Shown here in pieces: positions 28,032-36,521 of a DNA stretch of 64,000 bases. The notes below the pieces were generated by a model. That model did not search any database, had not been told where the DNA came from, and was given only the letters and a program-made list of their open reading frames with translations. Positions within the stretch are counted from its first letter, which is position 1, and each line of letters begins with the position of its first letter. Origin of the DNA: an uncultured Bacteroides sp. (GTDB lineage Bacteria; Bacteroidota; Bacteroidia; Bacteroidales; Bacteroidaceae); assembly GCF_900547205.1 (NCBI RefSeq), contig NZ_URFY01000006.1, forward strand, positions 1 to 64,000. The letters are read 5' to 3'. The position numbers and the translations under genes are program-made.

Positions 28032-29570
28032 TTATCCCGCCCAATTCTCCCGGTCCAGATTTCGGTAGCTGATAGCTTCCGCCAGATGGCACGGAAGCAC
28101 CTGCTCGGCTCCTTCCAAATCGGCGATGGTGCGGGCTACTTTCAATATCCGGTCGTAGGCGCGGGCGGATAGATTGAGACGGTCCATTGCATTCTTCAAT
28201 AGCGTCAGTCCTTTATCGTCCGGACGGGCAAATAGCGATAGCAACTTACTGTTCATCTGCGCATTGCAATAAACTCCTGCATATTCTTCGTAACGTTTCT
28301 CTTGTATTTGCCGCGCTTTGATAACCCGCTGACGAATGATTTCGCTCGCTTCCCCCCTCCGCTGGTCGGATATCTTATCGAAGGGTACGGGAGTTATCTC
28401 AATCTGTATGTCTATCCTGTCCAGCAACGGACCGGATATCTTATTCAAGTATTTCTGCACCTGCCCCGGACTGCAAACACACGCTTTCGTCGGATGATTG
28501 TAATAACCGCACGGACAGGGATTCATCGAAGCTACCAATGTGAAACTGGCGGGATAATCAATCGTACTCTTTACTCGTGAAATAGTAATCCTTCTGTCCT
28601 CCAACGGCTGACGCAGCACTTCAAGAACGTTCCGGCTAAACTCCGGCAGTTCGTCCAGAAAGAGTATGCCATTGTGTGCCAGACTGATTTCTCCCGGCTG
28701 GGGAAAACTTCCTCCTCCCACCATGGCAACCTGAGAAATAGTATGATGCGGGTCCCGAAACGGGCGTTGGGTAATGAGTGAAGAATTGCGGTTCAACTTC
28801 CCGGCAACGGAATGTATCTTGGTCGTTTCCAAGCTTTCCCCTAACGAAAGGGGCGGGAGTATAGAAGGTAACCGCTTTGCCATCATTGACTTACCGCTTC
28901 CCGGTGCGCCCACCATAATCAGGTTGTGTCCGCCCGCTGCCGCTACTTCCAGTGCTCTTTTCACATTCTCTTGCCCTTTTACGTCGGCAAAATCAAACTC
29001 AAAGTTACTTTGCTGCGCATAAAACTCTTCCCGCGTATTGACAACCGTAGGCTCCAACTCCCGCTCGTTGTTGAAGAACTCGATGACCTCTTTGATATTA
29101 CTGACTCCGTAAACCTTCAATTGATTGACAACAGCCGCTTCACGCGCATTCTGCTGTGGGATAATCAGCCCCTCAAAGCCGTCCTCACGCGCTTTTATGG
29201 CAATGGGGAGTGCTCCCTTGATGGGCTGTATGCTTCCATCCAAACTTAACTCGCCCATCAACAGATAGCGGGAAAACTTCTCGGAAGATATCGTCTCACT
29301 GGCGCCCAGCAATCCGATGGCAAGGGGTAAATCGTAGGCGGAACCTTCTTTCCTGATATCAGCCGGAGCCATATTGACCACTATATTGCTGGTAGGCATT
29401 TTATAACCGTTCACCTGCAATGCGGAGATAATGCGCTGATGGCTTTCTTTGACCGCAGAATCCGGAAGGCCGACGAGATAGAACATACAGCCACGAGTAC
29501 TGTTTACTTCAATTGTGATGAGTGTTGCATCAATTCCTTGAACAGCCGCTCCGAATACTTTGATTAACAC
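28032..29570 (-). CDS. yifB: YifB/ComM-family Mg-chelatase-like AAA ATPase
   Basis: 512 residues. An N-terminal Lon-protease-like S16 fold (MLIKVFGAAVQGIDATLITIEVN), then a ChlI/AAA core with Walker A GAPGSGKSMMAKRLP, Walker B GILFLDELPEF, a C-rich segment (MNPCPCGYYNHPTKACVC), and the C-terminal YifB domain (RPDDKGLTLLKNAMDRLNLSARAYDRILKVARTIADLEG). The ComM relative is a hexameric helicase that promotes branch migration during natural transformation. Starts with GTG at 29570. It lies 13 bases after the thioredoxin-like gene, so the two are probably co-transcribed. Confidence 0.93.
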   Translation of the reverse strand: MLIKVFGAAVQGIDATLITIEVNSTRGCMFYLVGLPDSAVKESHQRIISALQVNGYKMPTSNIVVNMAPADIRKEGSAYDLPLAIGLLGASETISSEKFSRYLLMGELSLDGSIQPIKGALPIAIKAREDGFEGLIIPQQNAREAAVVNQLKVYGVSNIKEVIEFFNNERELEPTVVNTREEFYAQQSNFEFDFADVKGQENVKRALEVAAAGGHNLIMVGAPGSGKSMMAKRLPSILPPLSLGESLETTKIHSVAGKLNRNSSLITQRPFRDPHHTISQVAMVGGGSFPQPGEISLAHNGILFLDELPEFSRNVLEVLRQPLEDRRITISRVKSTIDYPASFTLVASMNPCPCGYYNHPTKACVCSPGQVQKYLNKISGPLLDRIDIQIEITPVPFDKISDQRRGEASEIIRQRVIKARQIQEKRYEEYAGVYCNAQMNSKLLSLFARPDDKGLTLLKNAMDRLNLSARAYDRILKVARTIADLEGAEQVLPCHLAEAISYRNLDRENWAG

Positions 29571-29583
29571 GGTATATTACTAG

Positions 29584-30654
29584 TTATTTTTTCTTCTTAT
29601 TATCTTTCTTTTCTTTCTCTTCTGCTGTGGAAACCACTTCCTTTATTTTCTTCTCCAACTTTTCCCCCCAGAGGTCTTTAGCAAGAATCCTTCCCTCCGG
29701 TGACAGGAGTATGTTGGTAGGTATCTGTTTCAGAGAGTATTGCTGGGCTACTTCCGAGTTGAATCCGCCGAAGTCGCAGACTTGTTCCCAATTTAGCGTA
29801 TCGCGCTTGATGGCATCTTTCCATTGCTCTTTGTCTAAGTCGAGCGAAATGCCGAGCATCCCCAAATGCTTGTTCTTCTTGTAAGTCTTATAGAGATTTT
29901 TCAGCTCGCCCATGCTTTTCTTGCTGGAGATGCTATCACTCCACGAAGCCCAGAAGTTGATAAGCAGGTATTTCTTTTTGAAATCTTCCGAAGAGCGGGA
30001 AATCTTTTTCCCTTCCTCATTAGGCAGGTTGAAAAACGGAGCATATTTGCCTGTCTCTGTTTTCTCCTCCTGTGCGATGCTCTCGTTCAGATGGTCAATG
30101 TAGAGTTTGTCAAGCAGTACCCCAGCCATGTCCTCAATCAGTTTCTTTATCTTGCTGTAGTCGGGCGAATCTTTTTGAACGAAATACTTATCCAGCAGAT
30201 AGAGGCTGACAAAAGAAGTAGGGTGCTGTTTGATAAATTCCTCCGCTTTCTGCGTTACTACCGTTTCCGAAGGGTTATCCAATCCTTCCAGTTCCATTTG
30301 GAAAGTTGTGAACTCATTATTATATATATTCCCGTCAATAGTCAGCAAGTCAAGGTTCAGGGTGTCTCCCTTGATTTTAATCTTATTGCCTTTATTGAGG
30401 TATATAGGATATTCTATTTCATTATTAATCAGCAGAAATGCCGGAGTGATGGTATCCACCGTAGTGGTAAAAGTAAACTTGTCGTCTTCTGTGAAAATGG
30501 TGTCTATGCGGTCGCGTAATTCGTCCATTCCGTACAAATAAAGCGTATCTGTTCCCAGTCCTTTTATCTCTCCGGTGATGCGTACATCGTCAGTTTGCTT
30601 TTTGCAACCGAATAGACAGATGATTATGAGGATTAAAATGCTACTCTTTTTCAT
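29584..30654 (-). CDS. Thioredoxin-like lipoprotein (DUF4369 + redoxin) lacking the CXXC cysteines
   Basis: 356-residue lipoprotein (LFGC, Cys17). Residues about 22-115 form a DUF4369 domain (ITGEIKGLGTDTLYLYG), a helical linker follows to about 200, and residues 205-345 are a TlpA/AhpC-type thioredoxin fold (PFFNLPNEEGK, LLINFWASWSDS, LKQIPTNILLSPEGRIL with the cis-Pro). The usual WCxxC is WSDSI here: Ser239 and Ile242 replace both cysteines, so disulfide exchange is not expected. It may be a structural or binding protein. Lys-rich C-terminus (EEKEKKDNKKKK). First gene of a probable operon with yifB. Confidence 0.9.
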   Translation of the reverse strand: MKKSSILILIIICLFGCKKQTDDVRITGEIKGLGTDTLYLYGMDELRDRIDTIFTEDDKFTFTTTVDTITPAFLLINNEIEYPIYLNKGNKIKIKGDTLNLDLLTIDGNIYNNEFTTFQMELEGLDNPSETVVTQKAEEFIKQHPTSFVSLYLLDKYFVQKDSPDYSKIKKLIEDMAGVLLDKLYIDHLNESIAQEEKTETGKYAPFFNLPNEEGKKISRSSEDFKKKYLLINFWASWSDSISSKKSMGELKNLYKTYKKNKHLGMLGISLDLDKEQWKDAIKRDTLNWEQVCDFGGFNSEVAQQYSLKQIPTNILLSPEGRILAKDLWGEKLEKKIKEVVSTAEEKEKKDNKKKK

Positions 30655-30673
30655 TGCTTTGATTTCTTTTCTG

Positions 30674-30681
30674 CGAAAGTA
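30674..30681 (-). promoter_or_regulatory. Weak -7 box before the thioredoxin-like gene
   Basis: TACTTTCG on the minus strand, one base from TAnnTTTG, 20 bases before the ATG. Confidence 0.3.
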
Positions 30682-30695
30682 CGGTTTTTTACAGA

Positions 30696-30739
30696 TAAAA
30701 AAAAGAATTGCCCGTCATTTGTAATGACAGGCAATTCTT
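30696..30739 (-). terminator. Rho-independent terminator after the TPR lipoprotein
   Basis: On the minus strand a long stem (AAGAATTGCCTGTCATT pairing with AATGACGGGCAATTCTT, one mismatch, 4-base loop) followed by eight T. Confidence 0.9.
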
Positions 30740-30766
30740 AATATTTAAAATAGAGGTATAAAACTC

Positions 30767-32461
30767 TTATTTAGCGATGCTCATGAAATCTGCATTCGTG
30801 AAGAATTTTGCAAATTCCAAGTCAGTAGCTGCTTTCTTAGCTAATGAAGGATCTTTAGCAACTGCGCTCTTCAAGCTGCTGATTACCATAGAAGAATTGT
30901 TAGTTCTAGCACCCAGAACAGCCATCAGGTAGTCAGTGTAAGCGTCCGGTCTTTCTACGCTAGCCAGTGTATTTTTAGCTTTGTTGTAGTCCTTAGCAAG
31001 GATTTGAGCCAAAGCAGCACTGTTAGTTTTAGCGTCACCGAATGAGTTAACTGCTCTTTCATATTGACCTTGAGCGATGTACAGGTTACCCATAGATTCG
31101 CCAAGTTCTTTAGTTCCGGCAGCTTTACCGAAGTAAGCTTCAGCAGCAGCTTTGTCGCCCTTCATCAAAGTAACCAAACCTAAGTTCATGTTCACTTCAG
31201 GAGCAGCGTTTACGTTAGCAGCTTGTTTCAGGTAAGATTCAGCCTTGTCGATGTTGGCAGCTTGGTAAGCCAACTTACCTAAGTTGTTGTAAGCACGGTA
31301 ATCAGTTGGGAACTGTTTTGTAGCCTGAGTATAGATAGCTTCTTGTTTAGCAGGATCGTTAGTCAGTGTAGCAGCATACAGCAATTCTTCAACGTTCAGT
31401 TCAGAAGGATTAGAAGAAGCCAACTTAGCGATTTCGTCGTCAGACTTACCGATAATCTCATAGTTCAAAGTCAAACGAGAACGACGCAACTGAGGAAGGA
31501 TTTCGTCAGCCAAAGTTTTGTATACAGAAGAGATATTTTTGATTTCTTGTTCTCTCTGTGCAGGGTCTTGATACATTGACAGTACGCGAAGAATCAACTC
31601 TTTGTCCTGGATGTTAGATTTAGAAACCAGTTCTTGGAAGCCTTCCCAGTCCTGTGCAGTATACTTAGCATCGATCGGAGCGTCAATTTTAGCTTTCTTC
31701 AAGTCTTTGCTCAGCATCTTAGTTGTGTTACCTTCACGGTTTTCAGCCAGTGTTGTGTTCAGGCTTACACCACCATCAGGAGAAGCGTAAGAAGAAACTT
31801 CGATATTGCTGATTTTCTTGTTAGCAGCTTCGTTTACGTTAGCTACTTCCTTGTTGAATTCTTTAGCAGTTTTCAGTTCGCTTGAACGGATGTTGGCTTG
31901 TTGAATCAAGAACATGATGTTAGCATCGTGTTTCTCTTTGATGATGCGTTGGAAAGCATCTTCGCCCAAAGCAGGGTTAGCGTTACCTAAAGTGTTGTTC
32001 ACTAATTCAGAAGTAGAGATTACACCATCAGCTACTTTCACAGCAGGGATAGTGATAACTTTCTTACCGATAGTAGCTTTGAACTCGAGGTACAGTTCAG
32101 ACTTAGCCATTTCAGGAACATAGTCGAAAGATGTTTTCATAGTGTAGCTTCCACCTACCTTGTAAGAGATAGTCTGGTCGTTACCTTCCACCTTTTCGCC
32201 TTGGAAAGTAGCAGGTTGACCTTTAGCCTGGCCGCCGTTCCATCTCAAAACCGGAGTCACTTCTACTACCGCTTTCTTGTTGAAATACTTTTCAGGGAAT
32301 TTTCCATTGATGGTTGCAGGAACCTTACCACCTACTGCCTCCAGCACTTGCGGAGTAACAGTGAAGTAATCAGCTGATAATTCACCCATTTTTTTGCTGC
32401 AAGAAGAGAATAATGCAACAACCATTGCCATGAGTAAAGGCAAGTACAACTTCTTAGTCAT
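30767..32461 (-). CDS. TPR-repeat outer-membrane-associated lipoprotein, probably abundant
   Basis: 564-residue lipoprotein (MTKKLYLPLLMAMVVALFSSCSKK; Cys21). An N-terminal beta-rich part (about 25-150), a middle part with an OmpA-like pattern (ISNIEVSSYASPDGGVSLNTTLAENR, about 215-240) that could touch peptidoglycan, and TPRs from about 370 to the end (YRAYNNLGKLAYQAANIDKAESYLKQAANVN). Regular, A/G-poor-wobble codon choice (strong use of GCT/GTT/AAC), its own promoter and a strong terminator suggest high expression as a single gene. The function is not known; a cell-envelope structural role is the likeliest guess. Confidence 0.8.
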   Translation of the reverse strand: MTKKLYLPLLMAMVVALFSSCSKKMGELSADYFTVTPQVLEAVGGKVPATINGKFPEKYFNKKAVVEVTPVLRWNGGQAKGQPATFQGEKVEGNDQTISYKVGGSYTMKTSFDYVPEMAKSELYLEFKATIGKKVITIPAVKVADGVISTSELVNNTLGNANPALGEDAFQRIIKEKHDANIMFLIQQANIRSSELKTAKEFNKEVANVNEAANKKISNIEVSSYASPDGGVSLNTTLAENREGNTTKMLSKDLKKAKIDAPIDAKYTAQDWEGFQELVSKSNIQDKELILRVLSMYQDPAQREQEIKNISSVYKTLADEILPQLRRSRLTLNYEIIGKSDDEIAKLASSNPSELNVEELLYAATLTNDPAKQEAIYTQATKQFPTDYRAYNNLGKLAYQAANIDKAESYLKQAANVNAAPEVNMNLGLVTLMKGDKAAAEAYFGKAAGTKELGESMGNLYIAQGQYERAVNSFGDAKTNSAALAQILAKDYNKAKNTLASVERPDAYTDYLMAVLGARTNNSSMVISSLKSAVAKDPSLAKKAATDLEFAKFFTNADFMSIAK

Positions 32462-32541
32462 TTTAGGTATAAAATTAAATGTTTGTAATTGAAATTTCGT
32501 CTATTCATTTGCTTCATTCTGGTTCGACAGAAAAAGTAACG

Positions 32542-32549
32542 CAAAGATA
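32542..32549 (-). promoter_or_regulatory. -7 box (TATCTTTG) of the TPR lipoprotein gene
   Basis: Exact TAnnTTTG on the minus strand, giving a leader of about 75 bases. Confidence 0.5.
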
Positions 32550-32597
32550 TTAATTCTTAAGATAAATATAAGGTTAAGGGGGCGATTTTATCATAAT

Positions 32598-33557
32598 TTA
32601 ATGAAATAACTTCTCTTTTTCTTTGCGGTACTTGATATTTCGGGGATGATGTTCAATTATCTCACTACGAAGCATATTGCGGTCGATATGGGTATAAATT
32701 TCAGTAGTGGCAATGGACTCATGACCGAGCATACATTGAATAGCCCGCAAATTGGCTCCACCTTCCAGTAAATGAGTGGCAAAAGAATGCCGGAAAGTGT
32801 GCGGACTGATATTTTTTGTGATACCTGCCGTTTGTGCTAATTCTTTAATCATGTGGAATATCATAATCCGCGATAGTCCTTTTCCTCTGCGGTGGCTGAC
32901 GAAGACGAAATCTTCATATCCGCTTTTTACTTCTATTTGATTACGGTCGGCAAAGTAAAGCTTAATTTCGTTAATGGCACGGGGGGAGATGGGAACAAGG
33001 CGTTGTTTGCTTCCTTTTCCTTCCACTTTGATGAAGCCTTCGTCGAAGTAAAGGTCGGAAATCTTGAGGTTGACAAGCTCCGAAACACGCAGTCCGCAGC
33101 TGTAAAGTGTCTCTAAGATAGCCCGGTTTCGCTGACCTTCGGCTTTGCTGCGGTCTACGGCAGAGATAATCCGGTCTATTTCCTCTACGGTCAGCACTTC
33201 GGGGAGTTTAAAGCCGATTTTAGGCGCATCGAGCAGTTCGCTGGGGTCTGCATCCAGATATTTCGCCATGATGAGGAAGTGGAAAAACGACTTGATGCCG
33301 GACAGGATGCGGGCTTGCGAACGGGGATGAATACCGATATCGTGCAGTCCGGCAGAAAAGCGCTGAAGGTCGTGCAAGCAGACCTCCAGAACGTCTATTC
33401 CTTCAAGCATCAGAAAGCTTAGAAGCTTGTCCAAGTCAGTCAGATAGGCATCCAGCGTGTTGGGCGATAAAGACTTTTCCAGCTTTAGATATTGCTGGTA
33501 CTTCCTGATTATCAGCGCTTGTTGCTCCTTCTTCTTCTTTTTTTCGTTGATTTCCAT
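32598..33557 (-). CDS. xerD: Tyrosine site-specific recombinase XerD
   Basis: 319 residues. SAM-like N-terminal domain (LEKSLSPNTLDAYLTDLDKLLSFL) and a catalytic domain with the complete set Arg157 (CGLRVSEL), Lys181 (EGKGSKQR), His253-x-x-Arg256 (PHTFRHSFATH), His279 (LGHESIATT) and Tyr288 (EIYTHID). The size and motif spacing fit the housekeeping XerD that resolves chromosome dimers at dif, not a phage integrase. Divergently transcribed from aroQ. An unusually lysine-rich start (EINEKKKKKEQQ). Confidence 0.93.
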   Translation of the reverse strand: MEINEKKKKKEQQALIIRKYQQYLKLEKSLSPNTLDAYLTDLDKLLSFLMLEGIDVLEVCLHDLQRFSAGLHDIGIHPRSQARILSGIKSFFHFLIMAKYLDADPSELLDAPKIGFKLPEVLTVEEIDRIISAVDRSKAEGQRNRAILETLYSCGLRVSELVNLKISDLYFDEGFIKVEGKGSKQRLVPISPRAINEIKLYFADRNQIEVKSGYEDFVFVSHRRGKGLSRIMIFHMIKELAQTAGITKNISPHTFRHSFATHLLEGGANLRAIQCMLGHESIATTEIYTHIDRNMLRSEIIEHHPRNIKYRKEKEKLFH

Positions 33558-33567
33558 TTCTTTTTTC

Positions 33568-33599
33568 TACCTTTGCACATCCTTTTGGATACAAAGGTA
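33568..33599. promoter_or_regulatory. Overlapping divergent promoters of xerD and aroQ
   Basis: TACCTTTG at 33568-33575 (plus, for aroQ) and the same box at 33592-33599 on the minus strand (for xerD) face each other 16 bases apart. Start sites would fall in the same few bases between them (about 33582-33586). Confidence 0.6.
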
Positions 33600-33619
33600 T
33601 AAAAAAACAGTATTGTGCG

Positions 33620-34042
33620 ATGAAGATACAAATTATTAATGGCCCGAATATAAATCTGTTGGGTAAGCGTGAACCTTCCATATACGGAAGCGTTACATTT
33701 GAAGATTATCTGTCTGAACTTCGCAAAAGATACACTGACGTGGAGATCGGCTATTTTCAATCAAACATTGAGGGAGAGATGATAGACTGCATACAGCAGG
33801 TGGGATTTGAGGTGGATGGTATTATCCTGAACGCGGGAGCCTACACACATACTTCCATCGCTTTGCAGGACGCCATTCGTTCTGTGACATCTCCGGTTAT
33901 TGAAGTGCACATCTCCAATGTGCACAGCCGCGAGGCTTTCCGGCATACATCGATGATTGCCTGTGCCTGCAAAGGTGTGATTTGCGGTTTTGGGTTGAAC
34001 TCTTACCGTTTGGCTCTGGAGGCATTGCTGGATAGTAAATAA
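33620..34042 (+). CDS. aroQ: 3-dehydroquinate dehydratase, type II
   Basis: Third step of the shikimate pathway: dehydrates 3-dehydroquinate to 3-dehydroshikimate in the cytoplasm. At 140 residues it is the size of the dodecameric type II enzyme. Visible motifs: NGPNINLLGKREPSIYG with Arg17 and catalytic Tyr22, FQSNIEGEMI, ILNAGAYTHTSIALQDAI and EVHISNVHSREAFRHTS. First gene of a compact operon; pyk follows 32 bases later. Confidence 0.95.
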   Translation: MKIQIINGPNINLLGKREPSIYGSVTFEDYLSELRKRYTDVEIGYFQSNIEGEMIDCIQQVGFEVDGIILNAGAYTHTSIALQDAIRSVTSPVIEVHISNVHSREAFRHTSMIACACKGVICGFGLNSYRLALEALLDSK

Positions 34043-34074
34043 GGTATAATATATAATAAATAGGTAGAAAGATT

Positions 34075-35532
34075 ATGTTATTGAAACAGACTAAGATTGT
34101 TGCTTCCATCTCGGATAGACGCTGTGATGTGGATTTTATAAAACAATTGTTTGAAGCAGGAATGAATGTGGTGCGTATGAATACGGCGCACGCCAGCCGT
34201 GAAGGTTTTGAAGCTTTGATTGCCAATGTGCGTACCGTTTCCAACCGCATTGCCATTTTGATGGATACCAAAGGACCGGAAGTCCGCACCACTGCCAATG
34301 CAGAGCCAATCCCATATATGATAGGTGATAAAGTGAAAGTAGTAGGCAATCCGGATTTGGAGACTACGCGTGAATGTATCGCCGTATCCTATCCCCAATT
34401 TGTGCACGACCTCAATATCGGTGGCACCATCCTCATTGACGATGGCGACCTCGAACTGGAAGTGATTGATAAAACCGAAGATTACCTGCTCTGTGAAGTG
34501 AAAAATGAAGCCACCCTTGGAAGCCGCAAGAGTGTGAACGTTCCGGGCGTTCGCATCAACCTTCCTTCGTTGACGGAGAAAGACCGCAACAATATCCTTT
34601 ACGCCATCGAAAAAGATATCGACTTCATCGCCCACTCTTTCGTGCGCAACCGTCAGGACGTGCTCGATATCCGTGCCATCCTCGACGCTCACAACAGCGA
34701 TATTAAGATTATCGCCAAGATTGAGAATCAGGAGGGAGTGGATAATATCGACGAAATCCTCGAAGTGGCGGACGGAGTGATGGTAGCTCGTGGCGACTTG
34801 GGTATTGAAGTTCCGCAGGAACGCATTCCGGGCATCCAGCGCATCCTGATTCGCAAATGTATTCTGGCTAAGAAGCCGGTGATTGTTGCCACCCAGATGC
34901 TCCATACAATGATAAATAATCCCCGTCCGACCCGTGCGGAAGTTACCGACATTGCCAATGCCATCTATTACCGCACCGATGCGTTGATGTTGAGCGGCGA
35001 AACTGCTTACGGCAAATATCCGATAGATGCAGTGAAAACAATGACTAAGATAGCAGCTCAGGCGGAGAAGGACAAGATGGAAGAAAACGATATCCGCATC
35101 CCATTGGACGAGAATAGCAACGATGTTACCGCATTCCTTGCCAAGCAAGCAGTGAAGGCAACTTCCAAACTGAAAATACGTGCCATCATCACCGACAGCT
35201 ACAGCGGACGCACTGCCCGCAATCTGGCAGCTTTCCGTGGAAAATTCCCCGTATTGGCTATCTGCTACAAAGAAAAGACAATGCGCCACCTGGCTCTTTC
35301 ATACGGTGTGGAAGCCATCTATATGCCTGAATTGGCAAACGGACAGGAATATTATTTCGCAGCTTTGCGCCGTTTGTTGAAGGAAGGTCGTCTGCAACCT
35401 ACCGACATGGTGGGCTACCTGAGCAGTGGCAAGGCAGGCACGAAGACTTCTTTCCTCGAAATCAACGTAGTGGAAGACGCGTTGAAGCACGCAGAAGAAA
35501 CCGTGTTGCCCAACAATAACCGTTATCTGTAA
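34075..35532 (+). CDS. pyk: Pyruvate kinase
   Basis: Converts phosphoenolpyruvate and ADP to pyruvate and ATP. 485 residues with all barrel motifs: KIVASISDRRC, MNTAHAS (Arg/Asn substrate site), MDTKGPEVRT, IAKIENQEGVDNIDEI (Lys and metal-binding Glu), VARGDLGIEVP, VIVATQMLHTM, RPTRAEVTDIANAI and SGETAYGKYP, then the C-terminal domain (SYSGRTARNLAAFRG). The usual allosteric-effector C-terminal end is present. 12 bases from the next gene. Confidence 0.96.
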   Translation: MLLKQTKIVASISDRRCDVDFIKQLFEAGMNVVRMNTAHASREGFEALIANVRTVSNRIAILMDTKGPEVRTTANAEPIPYMIGDKVKVVGNPDLETTRECIAVSYPQFVHDLNIGGTILIDDGDLELEVIDKTEDYLLCEVKNEATLGSRKSVNVPGVRINLPSLTEKDRNNILYAIEKDIDFIAHSFVRNRQDVLDIRAILDAHNSDIKIIAKIENQEGVDNIDEILEVADGVMVARGDLGIEVPQERIPGIQRILIRKCILAKKPVIVATQMLHTMINNPRPTRAEVTDIANAIYYRTDALMLSGETAYGKYPIDAVKTMTKIAAQAEKDKMEENDIRIPLDENSNDVTAFLAKQAVKATSKLKIRAIITDSYSGRTARNLAAFRGKFPVLAICYKEKTMRHLALSYGVEAIYMPELANGQEYYFAALRRLLKEGRLQPTDMVGYLSSGKAGTKTSFLEINVVEDALKHAEETVLPNNNRYL

Positions 35533-35544
35533 TAAATAGACTTT

Positions 35545-36183
35545 ATGCAGGAGACTGATTCTATAGACGAATATATATTGCAGCACATCGATTCCGAGAG
35601 CGACTATCTGAAAGCGCTCTATCGGGATACACACGTGAAGCTGCTCCGTCCGCGTATGGCCTCCGGCCATTTGCAGGGGCGGATGCTGAAGATGTTTGTA
35701 GAAATGATTCGTCCCCGGCAGATATTGGAGATAGGAACGTATAGCGGATATTCCGCTCTCTGCCTTGCCGAGGGCTTGCGGGAGGGCGGAATGCTGCATA
35801 CTTTCGAGATCAATGACGAACAAGAGGACTTTACCCGCCCGTGGTTGGAAGGTTCACCCTTTGCGGATAAGATTCGATTCTACATAGGCGACGCTTTGGC
35901 GCTTGTCCCCACGTTGGGCATTGTATTCGATATGGCATTTATCGACGGAGATAAACGCAAGTATATCGATTATTATGAGATGACGCTGGCACATCTTTCC
36001 GAAGGAGGCTATATCATAGCCGACAATACGCTGTGGGACGGTCACGTGCTCGAACAGCCGCGCAACTCAGATGCGCAGACCATCGGCATCAAAGCCTTCA
36101 ACGACCTTGTGGCGAAGGACGACCGAGTAGAAAAAGTAATATTGCCCTTACGAGACGGGCTAACGATAATAAGAAAAAAATAG
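35545..36183 (+). CDS. Class I SAM-dependent O-methyltransferase
   Basis: 212 residues, the size of the catechol-type (COMT/CCoAOMT-like) family. SAM-binding motif ILEIGTYSGYSALCLAEGL, second acidic DMAFIDGDKRKYIDYYE (metal- and substrate-binding Asp) and IIADNTLWDGHV. Methyl acceptor unknown; in this family it is usually a hydroxylated aromatic or a modified tRNA base. Fifth-position member of the aroQ operon; rbfA begins 5 bases after its stop. Confidence 0.9.
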   Translation: MQETDSIDEYILQHIDSESDYLKALYRDTHVKLLRPRMASGHLQGRMLKMFVEMIRPRQILEIGTYSGYSALCLAEGLREGGMLHTFEINDEQEDFTRPWLEGSPFADKIRFYIGDALALVPTLGIVFDMAFIDGDKRKYIDYYEMTLAHLSEGGYIIADNTLWDGHVLEQPRNSDAQTIGIKAFNDLVAKDDRVEKVILPLRDGLTIIRKK

Positions 36184-36188
36184 AGATT

Positions 36189-36521
36189 ATGGAAACAACC
36201 AGACAGAATAAGATATCCCGCCTGTTGCAGAAAGAACTGAGCGAGATATTCCTGCTTCAAACAAAGGCAATGCCGGGCGTATTGGTATCGGTGAGCGCCG
36301 TTCGTATCAGCCCTGATATGAGCATCGCACGTGTATACCTCAGTGTGTTCCCCTCGGAGAAGGCAGAAGAAATGGTGAAGAACATCAACAACAACATGAA
36401 ATCCATCCGCTTTGAGCTTGGAACTCGTGTGCGTCATCAGCTACGCATCATCCCCGAACTGAAATTCTTCGTGGATGATTCGCTGGATTATATCGAGAAG
36501 ATTGATTCATTGCTGAAGTGA
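36189..36521 (+). CDS. rbfA: 30S ribosome-binding factor RbfA
   Basis: 110 residues from ATG 36189 (an upstream in-frame extension exists only because the frame stays open into the previous gene). KH-type fold with the family pattern RISPDMSIARVYLSVFPS, IRFELGTRVRHQLRIIPELKFFVDDSLDYIEKIDSLL. It helps late maturation of the 16S rRNA 5' end and cold adaptation. Its stop overlaps the next gene's GTG start (GTGA), so the permease is probably translationally coupled. Confidence 0.95.
   Translation: METTRQNKISRLLQKELSEIFLLQTKAMPGVLVSVSAVRISPDMSIARVYLSVFPSEKAEEMVKNINNNMKSIRFELGTRVRHQLRIIPELKFFVDDSLDYIEKIDSLLK

Noticed and set aside
32598..33557. XerD read as an integrase of a mobile element
   Set aside because: Length, motif set and neighbours (aroQ, pyk) fit the housekeeping recombinase; no attachment repeats or element genes.
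34078..35289. 403-codon open frame antisense to pyruvate kinase
   Set aside because: No family resemblance; pyk in the other frame is unmistakable.
36033..36188. N-terminal extension of RbfA
   Set aside because: It overlaps the methyltransferase gene in another frame; RbfA homology begins at ATG 36189.
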